From positions 186,001-250,000 of the forward strand of contig JAPHQV010000015.1 in the NCBI GenBank assembly GCA_026197075.1: a DNA stretch of 64,000 nucleotides, read 5' to 3'. The notes below the pieces were generated by a model that did not search any database, was not told the origin of the DNA, and was given only the letters and a program-made list of their open reading frames with translations. Below, in pieces: positions 10,804 to 20,679 of the stretch. The stretch's first letter is position 1; the number at the start of each line of letters is the position of its first letter. The DNA is from Gammaproteobacteria bacterium. GTDB lineage: Bacteria > Pseudomonadota > Gammaproteobacteria > DSM-19610. The position numbers were made by a program, and so were the translations under genes.

Positions 10804-12516
10804 TTACGCCGCCGGTTTGCCGTGACGCATGGTGCCGCCATGTTCTGGTCGTCCGTGGCCATGGGTGAAGGATTCCTGGAGATACGCCGGGGGTTCGTGA
10901 TCCAGCAGCCGGTAGAGATTGACCAGGTGGGTGCGGAACAGCCGTTCAAAATCACTGACTGTATCTTCCGGATTGTAGTCGCCGAACCACCAGAACCAGT
11001 CGGAACCTTCGCAGATGGAGAGCTGGTGACGAGCCACCAGCAACTGGTCGCCATCGAGACCACCCTCGGTGACCACCTGATCAAATACCCGCTTGGCATC
11101 CCCCAGCATCTCCCAGCCACGATTCTTGTCCTTGTCGCCGATCCAGGTGGAGAAGGTACCATACACCCAGCTGCCGCCCACCATTTTCGTAATGCTATCA
11201 CGCTGTTTCGTGGCTGCCAGGTAATCGCTGAAAGTGGTCATCACCAGGCGCGGGTGGGCGGCCAGTTGTTCATAGAGGGCGCTGAGGAAATAGTAGCCGT
11301 TCTCCGGATAGTGCTCCCAGGCATTTTCACCGTCGAGAATGATGGACACCACGGGATCGGCTTCATCACGAGTCGCTTCGGCAATGGTTTCCAGGTGATG
11401 CATCAGGTTCCCCACGGCATCATCCGCGTGCCAGGTGGAATACTTGAAACCGATGAGATCGGACAGGCCGTCGTCGCGGAAGAAACAGGCCAGTTTACCG
11501 TCCCCCAGGGTATAGGGGCGGTACATGGGACCAAGGCCCGCAGCCTCATCACTACGACCGCTGCGGTGCAGGCTGTTGCGCAATACGGATTCCCCGCTGG
11601 CCACCCACTGGAAGCCCGAGGCCTCGAACAGTTTCAGGCTTGCACCGCTCACCGCGCCCTCGGAGGGCCAGCAGCCGGCGGGACGAACATCGAAAAACTG
11701 CTCAAAGGTCGATATTCCCTCCCGTATATGCCACTGGGCCCGTTCCAGGCCACCGGGATAATGATCCAGCTTGGGCAGGGGTGCGTCGGGCATGGCCTCG
11801 TGTGTGCTGTCGAGATCCAGCAACAGGGGGACGATGGGATGGGCATAGGGGGTAAGCGACAGTTCCACCTGCCCGTTCGCCGCCAGGTTACGGTAGCGGT
11901 CGATGATCCCGGCCAGCAGTTCACCGAGAATCTCCACCAGCGCGCGCCGGTCCTGTGCACTGAAATTGGTAGCCTTCTCCTGCAGCGCCTGTATTTCCGG
12001 GCTTTCACGCCGTACTGTTTCCCCCATCCAGGCCAGGTGATACCAGACCAGAAGGTCATGCAGGTACTGGTCGTTCACATAATGCATGCCGTCGGGATTT
12101 TCCAGGAAACAGCGCGCCAGATCCGCCAGCTTCCGGTAGGCGGGGAAACGATCGATCATGCGAGTGCCGTGGGCGCGCAGACAGGCATGCAGCAGATCCA
12201 TACGTTGCTCGGCCGCCTCCGGCAGGCTGGGTTCCGCCAAGGCAGACAGCAGGGAGTCGCGGATGGTTTTGCCATCGCGCAGGAAGGCATGCACCTGTGC
12301 CGAGTAATCGGCGATCTGTTCCAGGAGAATGGGCGCGAAGTTCACCACGGCCCGTGCACGCGGCACCGCTTCCAGGTGGGCAGCCATGTCGGTGTAGTCC
12401 TTGATGGCGTGCAGGTAGGTCCAGGGCAGATGGTACTCGCCGGTCAGCAGGTCGCAATACTGGGGCTGGTGCATATGCCAGCACAGGACCACCTTCAGGC
12501 GTTTTTCAACGGACAT
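10804..12516 (-). CDS. Glycoside hydrolase family 57 protein (alpha-amylase/glucanotransferase type)
   Basis: Cytoplasmic alpha-glucan active enzyme, 570 aa. GH57 motifs are visible: HMHQP (14-18), CWPSEGAVS with the nucleophile Glu286, FRDDGLSDLIGF (346-357) with the general acid Asp, and DGENAWE (395-401). No signal peptide. AGGAG sits 7 nt before the ATG; the gene overlaps the 3' end of glgC by 11 nt. Whether it hydrolyses, debranches or transfers cannot be told from sequence. Its place between glgC and malQ indicates glycogen or maltodextrin turnover. Confidence 0.9.
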   Translation of the reverse strand: MSVEKRLKVVLCWHMHQPQYCDLLTGEYHLPWTYLHAIKDYTDMAAHLEAVPRARAVVNFAPILLEQIADYSAQVHAFLRDGKTIRDSLLSALAEPSLPEAAEQRMDLLHACLRAHGTRMIDRFPAYRKLADLARCFLENPDGMHYVNDQYLHDLLVWYHLAWMGETVRRESPEIQALQEKATNFSAQDRRALVEILGELLAGIIDRYRNLAANGQVELSLTPYAHPIVPLLLDLDSTHEAMPDAPLPKLDHYPGGLERAQWHIREGISTFEQFFDVRPAGCWPSEGAVSGASLKLFEASGFQWVASGESVLRNSLHRSGRSDEAAGLGPMYRPYTLGDGKLACFFRDDGLSDLIGFKYSTWHADDAVGNLMHHLETIAEATRDEADPVVSIILDGENAWEHYPENGYYFLSALYEQLAAHPRLVMTTFSDYLAATKQRDSITKMVGGSWVYGTFSTWIGDKDKNRGWEMLGDAKRVFDQVVTEGGLDGDQLLVARHQLSICEGSDWFWWFGDYNPEDTVSDFERLFRTHLVNLYRLLDHEPPAYLQESFTHGHGRPEHGGTMRHGKPAA

Positions 12517-13771
12517 GATGCAACTCCTGGCCGAGCATTTCCGGGGTCACCAATACCACGCCGCCGGGGGTGACATGAAAACGTTCGGAATCGGCCTTGG
12601 GGTCTTCCCCGATTACGGTCTTGGGCGGTATGCGGCAGCCACGATCGATAACCACCTTGTTCAGACGACTGTCATGGCCGATATCCACTCCGGGCATCAC
12701 CACGGCATCCTGCACCACTGCGCAGGAATGTACCTTTACGTTGGAGAACAGCAGGGAATGGCGCACCAGGGCGCCGGATATGACACAGCCACCGGAAACC
12801 ATGGAATCCACCGCCATGCCGCGCCGGTCATCGTCGTCGAACACGAACTTGGCGGGTGGAAGTTGTTCCTGGTAGGTCCAGATGGGCCATTCCTCGTCGT
12901 ACAGGTTGAGCTCCGGTGTCACGCCGATGAGCTCCAGGTTGGCTTCGTAGAATGCATCTACCGTACCCACGTCACGCCAGTAGGCCTGTTTTCCACTCTC
13001 TATATCGCGGAAGGGGTAGGCATGCACACGGTAGTTTGAAATCACCGATGGAATGATGTCCTTGCCGAAGTCATGGCTGGAAGAATCGGAATCGGCATCC
13101 TTGATCAACTGTTCGTACAGGAACCTGGTGTTGAAGACATAGATCCCCATGGAGGCCAAGGCCCGATCATTGCTGCCCGGCATGGGATGGGGTTTGTCCG
13201 GCTTTTCGTGAAATTGCACCACCTGGCCATCATCGTCCACGGTCATCACGCCGAATTCGCGTGCCCGTTCCAGTCCCACCTCGATACAGCCGACGGTCAT
13301 GTCCGCCTGCTGCTCCACATGGTGGGCAATCATGGGGCCATAATCCATCTTGTAGATGTGATCTCCGGCCAGTATCAGCACGTATTCAGGGTCGTGGTTG
13401 CGGATAATGTCCAGATTCTGGTAGACAGCATCGGCGGTACCGGCATACCAGGAGGACTCGATGCGCTGCTGGGCGGGCAGCAACTCGACGAACTCGCCGA
13501 ATTCACCACGCAGGAATCCCCAGCCCTTCTGGATATGCTGGAGCAGGGAATGGGCCTTGTACTGGGTCAGAATTCCAATACGACGAATACCGGAATTCAT
13601 ACAGTTGGACATGGGGAAATCGATGATGCGGAACTTGCCACCGAAGGGCACCGCCGGTTTGGCGCGCCACAGGGTCAACTGCCGCAGGCGGGAGCCACGC
13701 CCTCCTGCCAGAATCAGAGCCAGGGTGTTGCGGGTAAGACGGCTGACAAAACGCGGGGTTTGACTCATCAT
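12506..13771 (-). CDS. glgC: Glucose-1-phosphate adenylyltransferase
   Basis: Makes ADP-glucose, the glycogen precursor; the committed and normally allosterically regulated step. About 421 aa. Nucleotide-binding LAGGRGSRL at 21-29, KPAVPFGGKFRIIDFPMSNC, AGTADAVYQN, ILAGDHIYKMDY and a C-terminal left-handed beta-helix (DAVVMPGVDIGHDSRLNKV). Start at one of two adjacent ATGs (13771/13768) with GGGAG upstream. First gene of glgC-GH57-malQ, divergent from glgB. The glycogen synthase glgA is not in this window. Confidence 0.95.
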   Translation of the reverse strand: MMSQTPRFVSRLTRNTLALILAGGRGSRLRQLTLWRAKPAVPFGGKFRIIDFPMSNCMNSGIRRIGILTQYKAHSLLQHIQKGWGFLRGEFGEFVELLPAQQRIESSWYAGTADAVYQNLDIIRNHDPEYVLILAGDHIYKMDYGPMIAHHVEQQADMTVGCIEVGLERAREFGVMTVDDDGQVVQFHEKPDKPHPMPGSNDRALASMGIYVFNTRFLYEQLIKDADSDSSSHDFGKDIIPSVISNYRVHAYPFRDIESGKQAYWRDVGTVDAFYEANLELIGVTPELNLYDEEWPIWTYQEQLPPAKFVFDDDDRRGMAVDSMVSGGCVISGALVRHSLLFSNVKVHSCAVVQDAVVMPGVDIGHDSRLNKVVIDRGCRIPPKTVIGEDPKADSERFHVTPGGVVLVTPEMLGQELHHVR

Positions 13772-13874
13772 CCAAACAGCTCCCAAGGCGAAGATTCGAT
13801 CCATGTACCTGCCACTATGGTACCATCTGAATCGCTGCTGTGAATCGGCTCATATTCATTCTTGGAAATTCCAA
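13772..13874. promoter_or_regulatory. Divergent glgC/glgB control region with palindromes
   Basis: This ~90-nt gap must hold both promoters. It contains the 10-bp palindrome ATGGTACCAT (13817-13826), a direct repeat TGAATCG (13828-13834 and 13841-13847), and a near-perfect operator-like inverted repeat TTGGAA-A-TTCCAA (13862-13874) overlapping the furthest-upstream possible start of glgB. The factor that binds is unknown. Confidence 0.4.
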
Positions 13875-16090
13875 CTTCATGGCTTCAGGCTGACTTGACC
13901 TTGAAAACTCCAGCACACCAGACCGCCCCGCCCCTGCCAGCCGGACTCCGGCTCCTGGCCGAGGCCCGCCACCATGACCCCTTCGAGGTCCTGGGGCGCC
14001 ACCCCGAGGGGGAGCGGGTGCGGGTGCGCGCCTTTCTGCCCGACGCCGAATGGGTGCGGCTGGAGGACAGCGGGCTGGACCTGCGCCGCCGCGAAGGCAC
14101 GGATTTCTTCGAGATCCTGGCCGATGCCGGCCAGGTGCCGGAACGCTACCGCCTGCGCTGGGGACACAAGGATGGCGGTGAAACACTGAGCCATGACCCC
14201 TACGCCTTCCCGCCTCAAGTGGGCGATTTCGACCTCTACCTGTTCGGCGAGGGCCGTCACTGGCACTGTTACCGGGTGCTGGGCGCGCACTGCCACAACG
14301 CCGATGGTATCGATGGCGTCCATTTCGTGGTCTGGGCCCCCAACGCGGAGCGCGTCAGCGTGGTGGGGGATTTCAACCGCTGGGACGGTCGGGTACACGC
14401 GATGCGCTCGCGAGGGGGGGGTGGTATATGGGAACTGTTCATTCCCGGTCTCGGCAGCGGGGTACTGTACAAGTATGAAATCCGCAACCGCGAGCGCGGC
14501 AGCATCCATATCAAGACCGACCCTTATGGTCAGGAATTCGAGCTGCGACCGGGTACGGCCCCGCGTGTACGGGCGCCCAGCCGCCATGCCTGGGGCGACG
14601 CGGACTGGATGGCGCGACGCGGCCATGCCGACTGGCTGCACCAGCCCATGTCCGTTTACGAACTGCACCTGGGTTCCTGGCAGCGCGGCGAGCACAATGA
14701 ATTCCTCAATTACCGCACCCTGGCCGAGCGTATCGTCGCCCATGTGAAACCCATGGGTTTCACCCATATCGAACTGTTACCCGTCACCGAACACCCGCTG
14801 GACGCCTCCTGGGGCTACCAGACAACGGGCTACTTCGCGCCTACCAGCCGCTTCGGGACCCCGGACGATTTCCGCTATTTCGTGGACCATTGTCACCAGC
14901 ACAATATCGGGATCATCCTCGACTGGGCACCGGGTCATTTCCCCAAGGACGATCACGCCCTGGCCAACTTCGATGGCAGTCCCCTGTATGAGCACGAGGA
15001 TCCGCGCAAGGGCGAACATCGCGACTGGGGCACGCTGATCTTCAACTACGGCCGTAACGAGGTACGAAATTTCCTGCTCGCCAGCGCCGTTTGCTGGCTG
15101 GAGGAGTTTCATATCGACGGCCTGCGCGTGGATGCGGTTGCCTCCATGCTGTATCTGGATTATTCCCGCGAGGCCGGCGACTGGCTGCCCAATATCCATG
15201 GTGGCAGGGAAAACCTGGAGGCCATCCAGTTCCTGCGGGAGATGAACGAAGTGGCCCTGGGCCAGCATCCCGGGACCCTGGTGATCGCCGAGGAATCCAC
15301 TGCCTGGCCCCAGGTCACCCAGCCCACATACGTCGGTGGACTGGGTTTCAGCATGAAGTGGAACATGGGCTGGATGCACGACACCCTGGAGTACATGAGC
15401 AAACATCCGGTGCATCGCCAGTACCATCACGACTCGCTCACCTTCGGCCTGCTCTATGCCTTCACAGAGAATTTCGTTCTGCCCTTCTCCCATGACGAAG
15501 TGGTACACGGAAAAGGTTCCATGCTCGGCAAGATGCCCGGTGACGACTGGCAACGCTTTGCCAACCTGCGCCTGCTGTACAGCTATATGTTCACCTACCC
15601 GGGCAAGAAGCTGCTGTTCATGGGCAGCGAGTTCGCCCAATCCGGTGAATGGGACTTCGATGCCGCCCTGCCCTGGCACCTGCTACAGCATGCCCCTCAC
15701 CAGGGGATGCGCACCCTGATCGGCGACCTCAACCGTCTGTACCGTGAATTTCCGGCCCTGCATCAGAATGACTTCGATAGCAGTGGCTTCGAATGGATCG
15801 ACTGCCAGGATGCCAGCCAGTCCATCATCAGCTACCTGCGCAAGGCCGGGGATCAACAGCTTGTGATCGTGGTCAATTTCACTCCCGTACCACGGCCCGG
15901 CTACCAACTGGGCGTGCCCGTGGCGGGTGATTACCGGGTTCTGCTGAATTCCGACTCCGAGTACTATGGAGGCTCCAACTTCGCCGCCGGTGACGCCCTT
16001 CATACCCGTGACGCCCCCTGGATGGGGCGGCCGCACAGCCTGCACCTCAACCTGCCACCGCTGGGGGCATTGATCCTGGTGCGGGATTGA
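13862..16090 (+). CDS. glgB: 1,4-alpha-glucan branching enzyme
   Basis: Creates alpha-1,6 branches in glycogen. Up to 742 aa, GH13_9: N-terminal N1 and CBM48 beta modules, then [31 protein letters not shown] (catalytic Asp), [10 protein letters not shown] (catalytic Glu) and [13 protein letters not shown]. No ATG is available at the 5' end; TTG 13862 is the longest option, TTG 13895 has AGG 5 nt upstream and would free the palindrome at 13862-13874. The start is therefore uncertain by 11 codons. Divergent from glgC. Confidence 0.93.
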   Translation: MEIPTSWLQADLTLKTPAHQTAPPLPAGLRLLAEARHHDPFEVLGRHPEGERVRVRAFLPDAEWVRLEDSGLDLRRREGTDFFEILADAGQVPERYRLRWGHKDGGETLSHDPYAFPPQVGDFDLYLFGEGRHWHCYRVLGAHCHNADGIDGVHFVVWAPNAERVSVVGDFNRWDGRVHAMRSRGGGGIWELFIPGLGSGVLYKYEIRNRERGSIHIKTDPYGQEFELRPGTAPRVRAPSRHAWGDADWMARRGHADWLHQPMSVYELHLGSWQRGEHNEFLNYRTLAERIVAHVKPMGFTHIELLPVTEHPLDASWGYQTTGYFAPTSRFGTPDDFRYFVDHCHQHNIGIILDWAPGHFPKDDHALANFDGSPLYEHEDPRKGEHRDWGTLIFNYGRNEVRNFLLASAVCWLEEFHIDGLRVDAVASMLYLDYSREAGDWLPNIHGGRENLEAIQFLREMNEVALGQHPGTLVIAEESTAWPQVTQPTYVGGLGFSMKWNMGWMHDTLEYMSKHPVHRQYHHDSLTFGLLYAFTENFVLPFSHDEVVHGKGSMLGKMPGDDWQRFANLRLLYSYMFTYPGKKLLFMGSEFAQSGEWDFDAALPWHLLQHAPHQGMRTLIGDLNRLYREFPALHQNDFDSSGFEWIDCQDASQSIISYLRKAGDQQLVIVVNFTPVPRPGYQLGVPVAGDYRVLLNSDSEYYGGSNFAAGDALHTRDAPWMGRPHSLHLNLPPLGALILVRD

Positions 16091-16121
16091 GCTTGACGCC
16101 GGGCGGATGCCCGACACCGGT

Positions 16122-16655
16122 TCAGGAGCTCTTCGGGCGAAAGGCCTTGATCACGGCGGGATCGGTTTCAATGTAGCCGGCGCCGGTAAGATCCAGGCAA
16201 TAGGGTACTGCGGCGAACACCGCCTCCAGACATTCTGCAATGGCCGCCGGCTTGCCCGGCAGGTTGATGATCAGGGTCTTGCCCCGGATACCGGCGATCT
16301 GCCGCGACAGGATGGCCGTGGGCACATGGCGCAAGGACACGGCTCTCATCTGTTCACCGAAACCATCCAACAGCTTTTCACACACGGCCGCAGTAGCCTC
16401 CGGGGTGATGTCGCGGGGTGCCGGGCCGGTACCACCGGTGGTCACCACCAGGTCGCAGCCTTCCCCATCGCACAAGTCGCGTAGCACGGTCTCCACCTGG
16501 ACCTGTTCATCGGGAATCAGGCGTGGCACCGCCTCCCAGGTCGATGTGATGGCCTTGTCCAGCCAGGCCTCGATGGCGGGGCCGCCCAGATCCTGATATT
16601 CGCCCCGGCTGGCGCGATCCGATACGGTGACAATGCCGATTCGTACCTTAGCCAT
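16122..16655 (-). CDS. mogA: Molybdopterin adenylyltransferase
   Basis: Adenylylates molybdopterin before molybdenum insertion in molybdenum cofactor synthesis. 177 aa; starts MAKVRIGIVTVSDRASRGEY and carries the MoaB/Mog fold signatures TTGGTGPAPRDITPEA and INLPGKP. It overlaps the 3' end of the upstream hybrid kinase gene by 8 nt, so the two are co-transcribed although no functional link is evident. Convergent with glgB. Confidence 0.93.
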   Translation of the reverse strand: MAKVRIGIVTVSDRASRGEYQDLGGPAIEAWLDKAITSTWEAVPRLIPDEQVQVETVLRDLCDGEGCDLVVTTGGTGPAPRDITPEATAAVCEKLLDGFGEQMRAVSLRHVPTAILSRQIAGIRGKTLIINLPGKPAAIAECLEAVFAAVPYCLDLTGAGYIETDPAVIKAFRPKSS

Positions 16656-18612
16656 CCACCTCTCCCGTCTCGTTCAGTAACTCGCCCACCCGGGCCAGCA
16701 ATTCACCGGCAATGACCGGTTTCTGGAAATAGGCCGCCACACGCAGTTCCTGGGCGCCGCGAGCATCGATTTCGTCACTATACCCGCTGCAGAGGATCAC
16801 GGGCAGGTCGGGGCGCAGTTCCAGCAACTGTCTTACCAGGCTGGCACCGGTCATTTCCGGCATGGTCTGATCGGTGATCACCAGGTCGATATCCCCCGGT
16901 GATCCACGAAAATAGCGCAAGGCCTCCCGGCCATCGGTAACACCGGTGACTCGATAGCCCTGCGCCTCCAGCACCTCGGCGTAATAGGCCACCAGGCGCG
17001 GCTCGTCATCCACCACCAGCACATGACCATGTCCCTGTACCTGGGTCGTGGCCACGTATTCTCGAGACTCCTCATGTACTTCCATGGCGGCCAGCGCCGG
17101 CAGCAGCAGCCGGAAACAACTGCCTTTCCCGATGGTGGTGTCCACCAGTAAATGACCGCCATGTTCATGCAGGATCCCGTGTACCACCGGCAGCCCCATA
17201 CCCGTGCCGCTGCCCACCGGCTTCGTGGTGAAATAGGGTTCGAACAACCGCGGCAGCACATCTGCCGCGATACCGGTACCGGTATCGCGGATTTCCAGTT
17301 GCACGAAATCGCCCTCCACGGGATGGTGGCAGGAGGCGCATATCGCGTGCAGGTCCCGTACCGGCGCGATGCATACATCCATGCGGCCATGGCCCTCCAT
17401 GGCATCACGGGCATTGATGCACAGGTTCATGATCACCTGGTGCAACTGAACCGGGTCGATACTGACCATGGAGGTTTCGGGCGCGAACTCGGTATGAAAT
17501 TCCATGGTGGCCGGCATGGCCGAGCGCAGCATCTTGATCACCTCGCGCACCACCGGCTCCATGGGCAGCACCTGGGTGGAGCTGCCACCTCCCCGGCTGT
17601 AGGCCAGCATCTGGGCGATGAGATCCCGCGCCCGCAAGGCGGCCCGATACACCTGGTTAAGATATTCACCCAACTTGCCTTCCCCGCCGGGCGCGAAACG
17701 TTCCAGGGCAAGATCGGTATAGCCGATGATGGCGCCGAGGATATTGTTGAAATCATGGGCAATGCCACCCGTTAGCTGCCCCAGGGCCTCCATCTTGTGG
17801 GCCTGCTGTAGTTGGCGTTGCAAGTCCTCGCGTTCACGGGCCGCACGCACGCGCTCGGTCACATCCTGCTGGATCACGATGAAATGAGAGATTTCCCCAT
17901 CCGCACGCCGTACCGAGGTGATGGATTGCTCTTCGATATATTCACTGCCATCCCGACGCCGATTCACCAGTTCACCATGCCAGTTGCGGCAATCCAGGAT
18001 GGTGTGCCACAGGCCTTCGTAAAATTGCTCCCCATGCTTGCCCGATTCGAGGATACTGATATGCCGTCCCTCCACCTCCTGGCGCGTATAACCGGTCAGT
18101 TCCGTGAAGGCCTGGTTGACCCATTCGATCAAGCCATCACGATCGGTGATCAGAATGCCATTGGCGGCCGAATCCAGGGCCGCGGCTTGCAATTGCAGCT
18201 GCTCCTCGTCGCGACTTCGCTGCTCGCGAAAATGCGCCTCGCCGAGTTCACGCCGTATTACAGGAGCCAGGCGGGCGAGATTCTGTTTCACCACGAAATC
18301 ATGGGCACCGGCCAGCATGATCTCCACGGCGCGCTCCTCCCCCACGGCCCCGGAAACCACGATAAAGGGCATATCCCGCCCCGTTTGCTGAATGAGATTC
18401 AGTGCATGCAGGGCGCTGAATTCCGGCATGTTGTAGTCGGAAATCACCACATCCCAGGTGTCGGCTTCCAGGCTGGCCAGCATGTCTTTCCGGTTCATTA
18501 CACGCTGCCAGCGGATTTCATAACCGCTGCGCTGCAGGGCACGCACCAGCAGCAGGGCGTCATCCTCGGAATCGTCGACGATCAGAACATTCAGCTTGGT
18601 TCTTGTGGGCAT
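16648..18612 (-). CDS. Hybrid sensor histidine kinase (REC-PAS-HisKA-HATPase-REC)
   Basis: 654 aa, soluble. N-terminal receiver with Asp59 (VISDYNMPEF); PAS domain about 140-255 with a PAC-like end (ITSVRRADGEISHFIVIQQDVTER); HisKA with His286 in GGIAHDFNN; HATPase with N-box NLCINARDAM, G-box DTGTGI (443-448) and GTGMGLPVVHG; C-terminal receiver with VITDQTMPEM and the conserved Lys in YFQKP. An unusual CASCH (425-429) is inserted in the ATPase domain just before the G-box. No output regulator is adjacent, so partner and signal are unknown. The ATG has no Shine-Dalgarno and follows a 9-base A-run on the coding strand. Confidence 0.9.
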   Translation of the reverse strand: MPTRTKLNVLIVDDSEDDALLLVRALQRSGYEIRWQRVMNRKDMLASLEADTWDVVISDYNMPEFSALHALNLIQQTGRDMPFIVVSGAVGEERAVEIMLAGAHDFVVKQNLARLAPVIRRELGEAHFREQRSRDEEQLQLQAAALDSAANGILITDRDGLIEWVNQAFTELTGYTRQEVEGRHISILESGKHGEQFYEGLWHTILDCRNWHGELVNRRRDGSEYIEEQSITSVRRADGEISHFIVIQQDVTERVRAAREREDLQRQLQQAHKMEALGQLTGGIAHDFNNILGAIIGYTDLALERFAPGGEGKLGEYLNQVYRAALRARDLIAQMLAYSRGGGSSTQVLPMEPVVREVIKMLRSAMPATMEFHTEFAPETSMVSIDPVQLHQVIMNLCINARDAMEGHGRMDVCIAPVRDLHAICASCHHPVEGDFVQLEIRDTGTGIAADVLPRLFEPYFTTKPVGSGTGMGLPVVHGILHEHGGHLLVDTTIGKGSCFRLLLPALAAMEVHEESREYVATTQVQGHGHVLVVDDEPRLVAYYAEVLEAQGYRVTGVTDGREALRYFRGSPGDIDLVITDQTMPEMTGASLVRQLLELRPDLPVILCSGYSDEIDARGAQELRVAAYFQKPVIAGELLARVGELLNETGEVDG

Positions 18613-18636
18613 GAATAATTATTTTTTTTTGAATAC

Positions 18637-18680
18637 GGATTGAACCGCCAAGGCCTCAGGAACGCAAAGAAAGCCTGAGA
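18637..18680. repeat. Degraded copy of the CGCAAAG palindromic element
   Basis: The segment ACCGCCAAGG...GGAACGCAAAGAAAG resembles one arm of the element at 841-952, and CTCAGG/CCTGAG flanking the middle form a short hairpin. It lies between the kinase start and the amrS stop. Confidence 0.45.
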
Positions 18681-18697
18681 AGGCCCTGATGATGTTC

Positions 18698-19789
18698 TCA
18701 TTCGACCGCTACGGCGAAATCCCCCAGGCGCACCGGCAGGCGTTTGGCGCCCCAGTCACCGGGACGCGCCTCGAACACCCCGGGCAAGGGGGTGCCACAG
18801 AAACCACATGTTCCCTCCTCGGTCAGATTCCACTCCGTCAGGACGTACCAGTCACGACCGATCAGCTTGTGGCCACAGTGGTGGCAATAGGTGCTGCCTC
18901 CCTCCGCATCGTGGACATTGCCCGTATAGGCATAGCGCACCCCCTGCTCCATGGCGATACGGCGGGCCTGGCTCAGGGTGGCCGCCGGAGTGGATGCCAC
19001 ATCGCGCATCTTCCAGTCGGGATGAAAGGCGGTGAAGTGCATGGGCACATCGGGGCCCAGGTGATCCACCACCCAGCGGCTCATCTCCTCGATTTCGCCG
19101 GGCGAATCATTTTCTCCGGGTATGAGCAGGGTGGTGAGTTCAAACCAGACCGAGGTCTCGTGTTTCAGATAAACGAGGGTATCCAGCACCGGCTGCAAAT
19201 GGCCCCCGGTGATCTTCCAGTAGAAACGTTCCGTGAAGGCCTTCAGGTCCACATTGGCGGCATCCATGTGGGCGAAGAACTCCCGGGCCGGTTCGGGACT
19301 GATGTACCCGGCGGTCACCGCCACCGATTTCACGTTCACGGCATGACAGGCATCGGCCACCGCGTCGGCGTATTCCATGAAGATGACCGGGTCGTTATAG
19401 GTATAGGCGACACTGCGGCAGCCGAGCCGGCTGGCGGTGCGCGCCAGCAGCTCCGGCGAGGCGGCATCGGCCAGGGTATCGATTTCCCGTGACTTGCTGA
19501 TGTCCCAGTTCTGGCAGAACTTGCAGGCCAGGTTGCAGCCGGCCGTACCGAAGGACAGGCTGGGCGTGCCGGGCAGAAAATGATTGAGGGGTTTCTTTTC
19601 GATGGGATCGACACAAAACCCGCTGGAACGTCCGAAGCTGGTCATCACCACCTTGCCATCCTGGTTGGCGCGCACGAAACACATGCCCCGCTGTCCCTCG
19701 TGCAACTTGCAGAACCGCGGGCACAGATCGCATTGCACCCGGCCATCCCCCAGATCGTGCCAGTAACGGGTATCGACGGTGGTTTCCAT
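18698..19789 (-). CDS. amrS: AmmeMemoRadiSam system radical SAM enzyme
   Basis: Radical SAM enzyme of unknown reaction, conserved with an AMMECR1-like and a MEMO1-like partner, both encoded divergently next door. 363 aa from ATG 19789 (GGGAGG 7 nt upstream). It has the CX3CX2C cluster GCNLACKFCQNW (Cys85, 89, 92), an N-terminal Cys set (C20, C23, C27, C37) and a C-terminal zinc-ribbon-like pair (YCHHC 301-305, CGFC 328-331). The TIM-barrel strands include DLKAFTERFY and VWFELTTLLIPGEND. Substrate unknown; a role in modifying a protein or small molecule is inferred from the family only. Confidence 0.93.
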   Translation of the reverse strand: METTVDTRYWHDLGDGRVQCDLCPRFCKLHEGQRGMCFVRANQDGKVVMTSFGRSSGFCVDPIEKKPLNHFLPGTPSLSFGTAGCNLACKFCQNWDISKSREIDTLADAASPELLARTASRLGCRSVAYTYNDPVIFMEYADAVADACHAVNVKSVAVTAGYISPEPAREFFAHMDAANVDLKAFTERFYWKITGGHLQPVLDTLVYLKHETSVWFELTTLLIPGENDSPGEIEEMSRWVVDHLGPDVPMHFTAFHPDWKMRDVASTPAATLSQARRIAMEQGVRYAYTGNVHDAEGGSTYCHHCGHKLIGRDWYVLTEWNLTEEGTCGFCGTPLPGVFEARPGDWGAKRLPVRLGDFAVAVE

Positions 19790-19896
19790 GGCGCTGCCTC
19801 CCGGTTGCATGTCCTGTAATCATATACCCGGATGACGGGCTTTGCGTCCTTGCAATCCGGCCGGAAGAGGCAAGAATAGATCTAGAGGTGGACATT

Positions 19897-20679
19897 ATGA
19901 ACATTCGCAATCCGGCCGTAGCGGGCATGTTCTATCCCGGGGAAGCCGGGGAACTGCACCGCCAGGTGCAGGGTTACCTGCGGGAGGCCGCCAGCGCGCC
20001 GCACAATCCCAAGGCCATCATCGTGCCCCACGCGGGCTATATCTACTCCGGACCGGTGGCTGCCACGGCCTACGCCAGCCTGGTGCCACGCCGCGGACGG
20101 ATCGAGCGAGTGGTCCTGCTGGGCCCCTCGCACCGGGTACCCCTGGAAGGCATGGCGGTGAGCAGTGTCGAATTCTTTGCCACCCCCCTGGGCGATATCC
20201 CCATCGATCGCGAGGCAGTGAAGCACCTGCTCACCCTGCCCCAGGTGAAGGTCATGGACGAGGCCCATCTGCTGGAGCACAGCCTGGAGGTGCAGCTGCC
20301 CTTCCTGCAGGAAATCCTGGGGGAATTCCGGTTGATCCCTCTCGTGGTGGGCGACAGTTCACCCGATGAAGTGGCCGAGGTCCTGGAGCTGCTCTGGGGG
20401 GGCGAGGAAACCCTGCTGGTCATCAGCTCCGATCTGAGCCATTACCAGGACTACGAAACCGCCCGGCGCCTGGACCGGGCCACCTCCGATGCCATCGAGG
20501 CCCTCGCCCCGCAACGCATTCACTACGACGACGCCTGTGGCCGCAACCCTGTCAATGGCCTGCTGCTGGCGGCGCGGCGGCGCGGCCTGCACGCCAGCAC
20601 CCTGGACTTGCGCAACTCCGGTGACACCGCCGGCCCCCGCGACCGGGTGGTGGGTTACGGTGCCTATGTCTTCGAATGA
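19897..20679 (+). CDS. amrB: AmmeMemoRadiSam system protein B (MEMO1 family)
   Basis: MEMO1/extradiol-dioxygenase-fold protein, 260 aa. Start ATG 19897 is preferred over GTG 19888 because AGAGGTGG lies 6 nt upstream. Candidate metal ligands equivalent to those reported for human MEMO1 are kept: His45 in VPHAGYIYSG, His79 in GPSHRVPL, Cys214 in DACGRNPVNG; His182 is in SSDLSHY. It probably binds copper or iron, with no known enzymatic reaction. Divergent from amrS (about 107 nt shared promoter region), overlapping amrA by 14 nt. Confidence 0.93.
   Translation: MNIRNPAVAGMFYPGEAGELHRQVQGYLREAASAPHNPKAIIVPHAGYIYSGPVAATAYASLVPRRGRIERVVLLGPSHRVPLEGMAVSSVEFFATPLGDIPIDREAVKHLLTLPQVKVMDEAHLLEHSLEVQLPFLQEILGEFRLIPLVVGDSSPDEVAEVLELLWGGEETLLVISSDLSHYQDYETARRLDRATSDAIEALAPQRIHYDDACGRNPVNGLLLAARRRGLHASTLDLRNSGDTAGPRDRVVGYGAYVFE

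Noticed and set aside
17325-17340. CxxCH in the hybrid kinase as a c-type haem site
   Set aside because: The protein has no signal peptide or membrane helix and the motif lies inside the ATPase domain, so covalent haem attachment in the periplasm is not possible.
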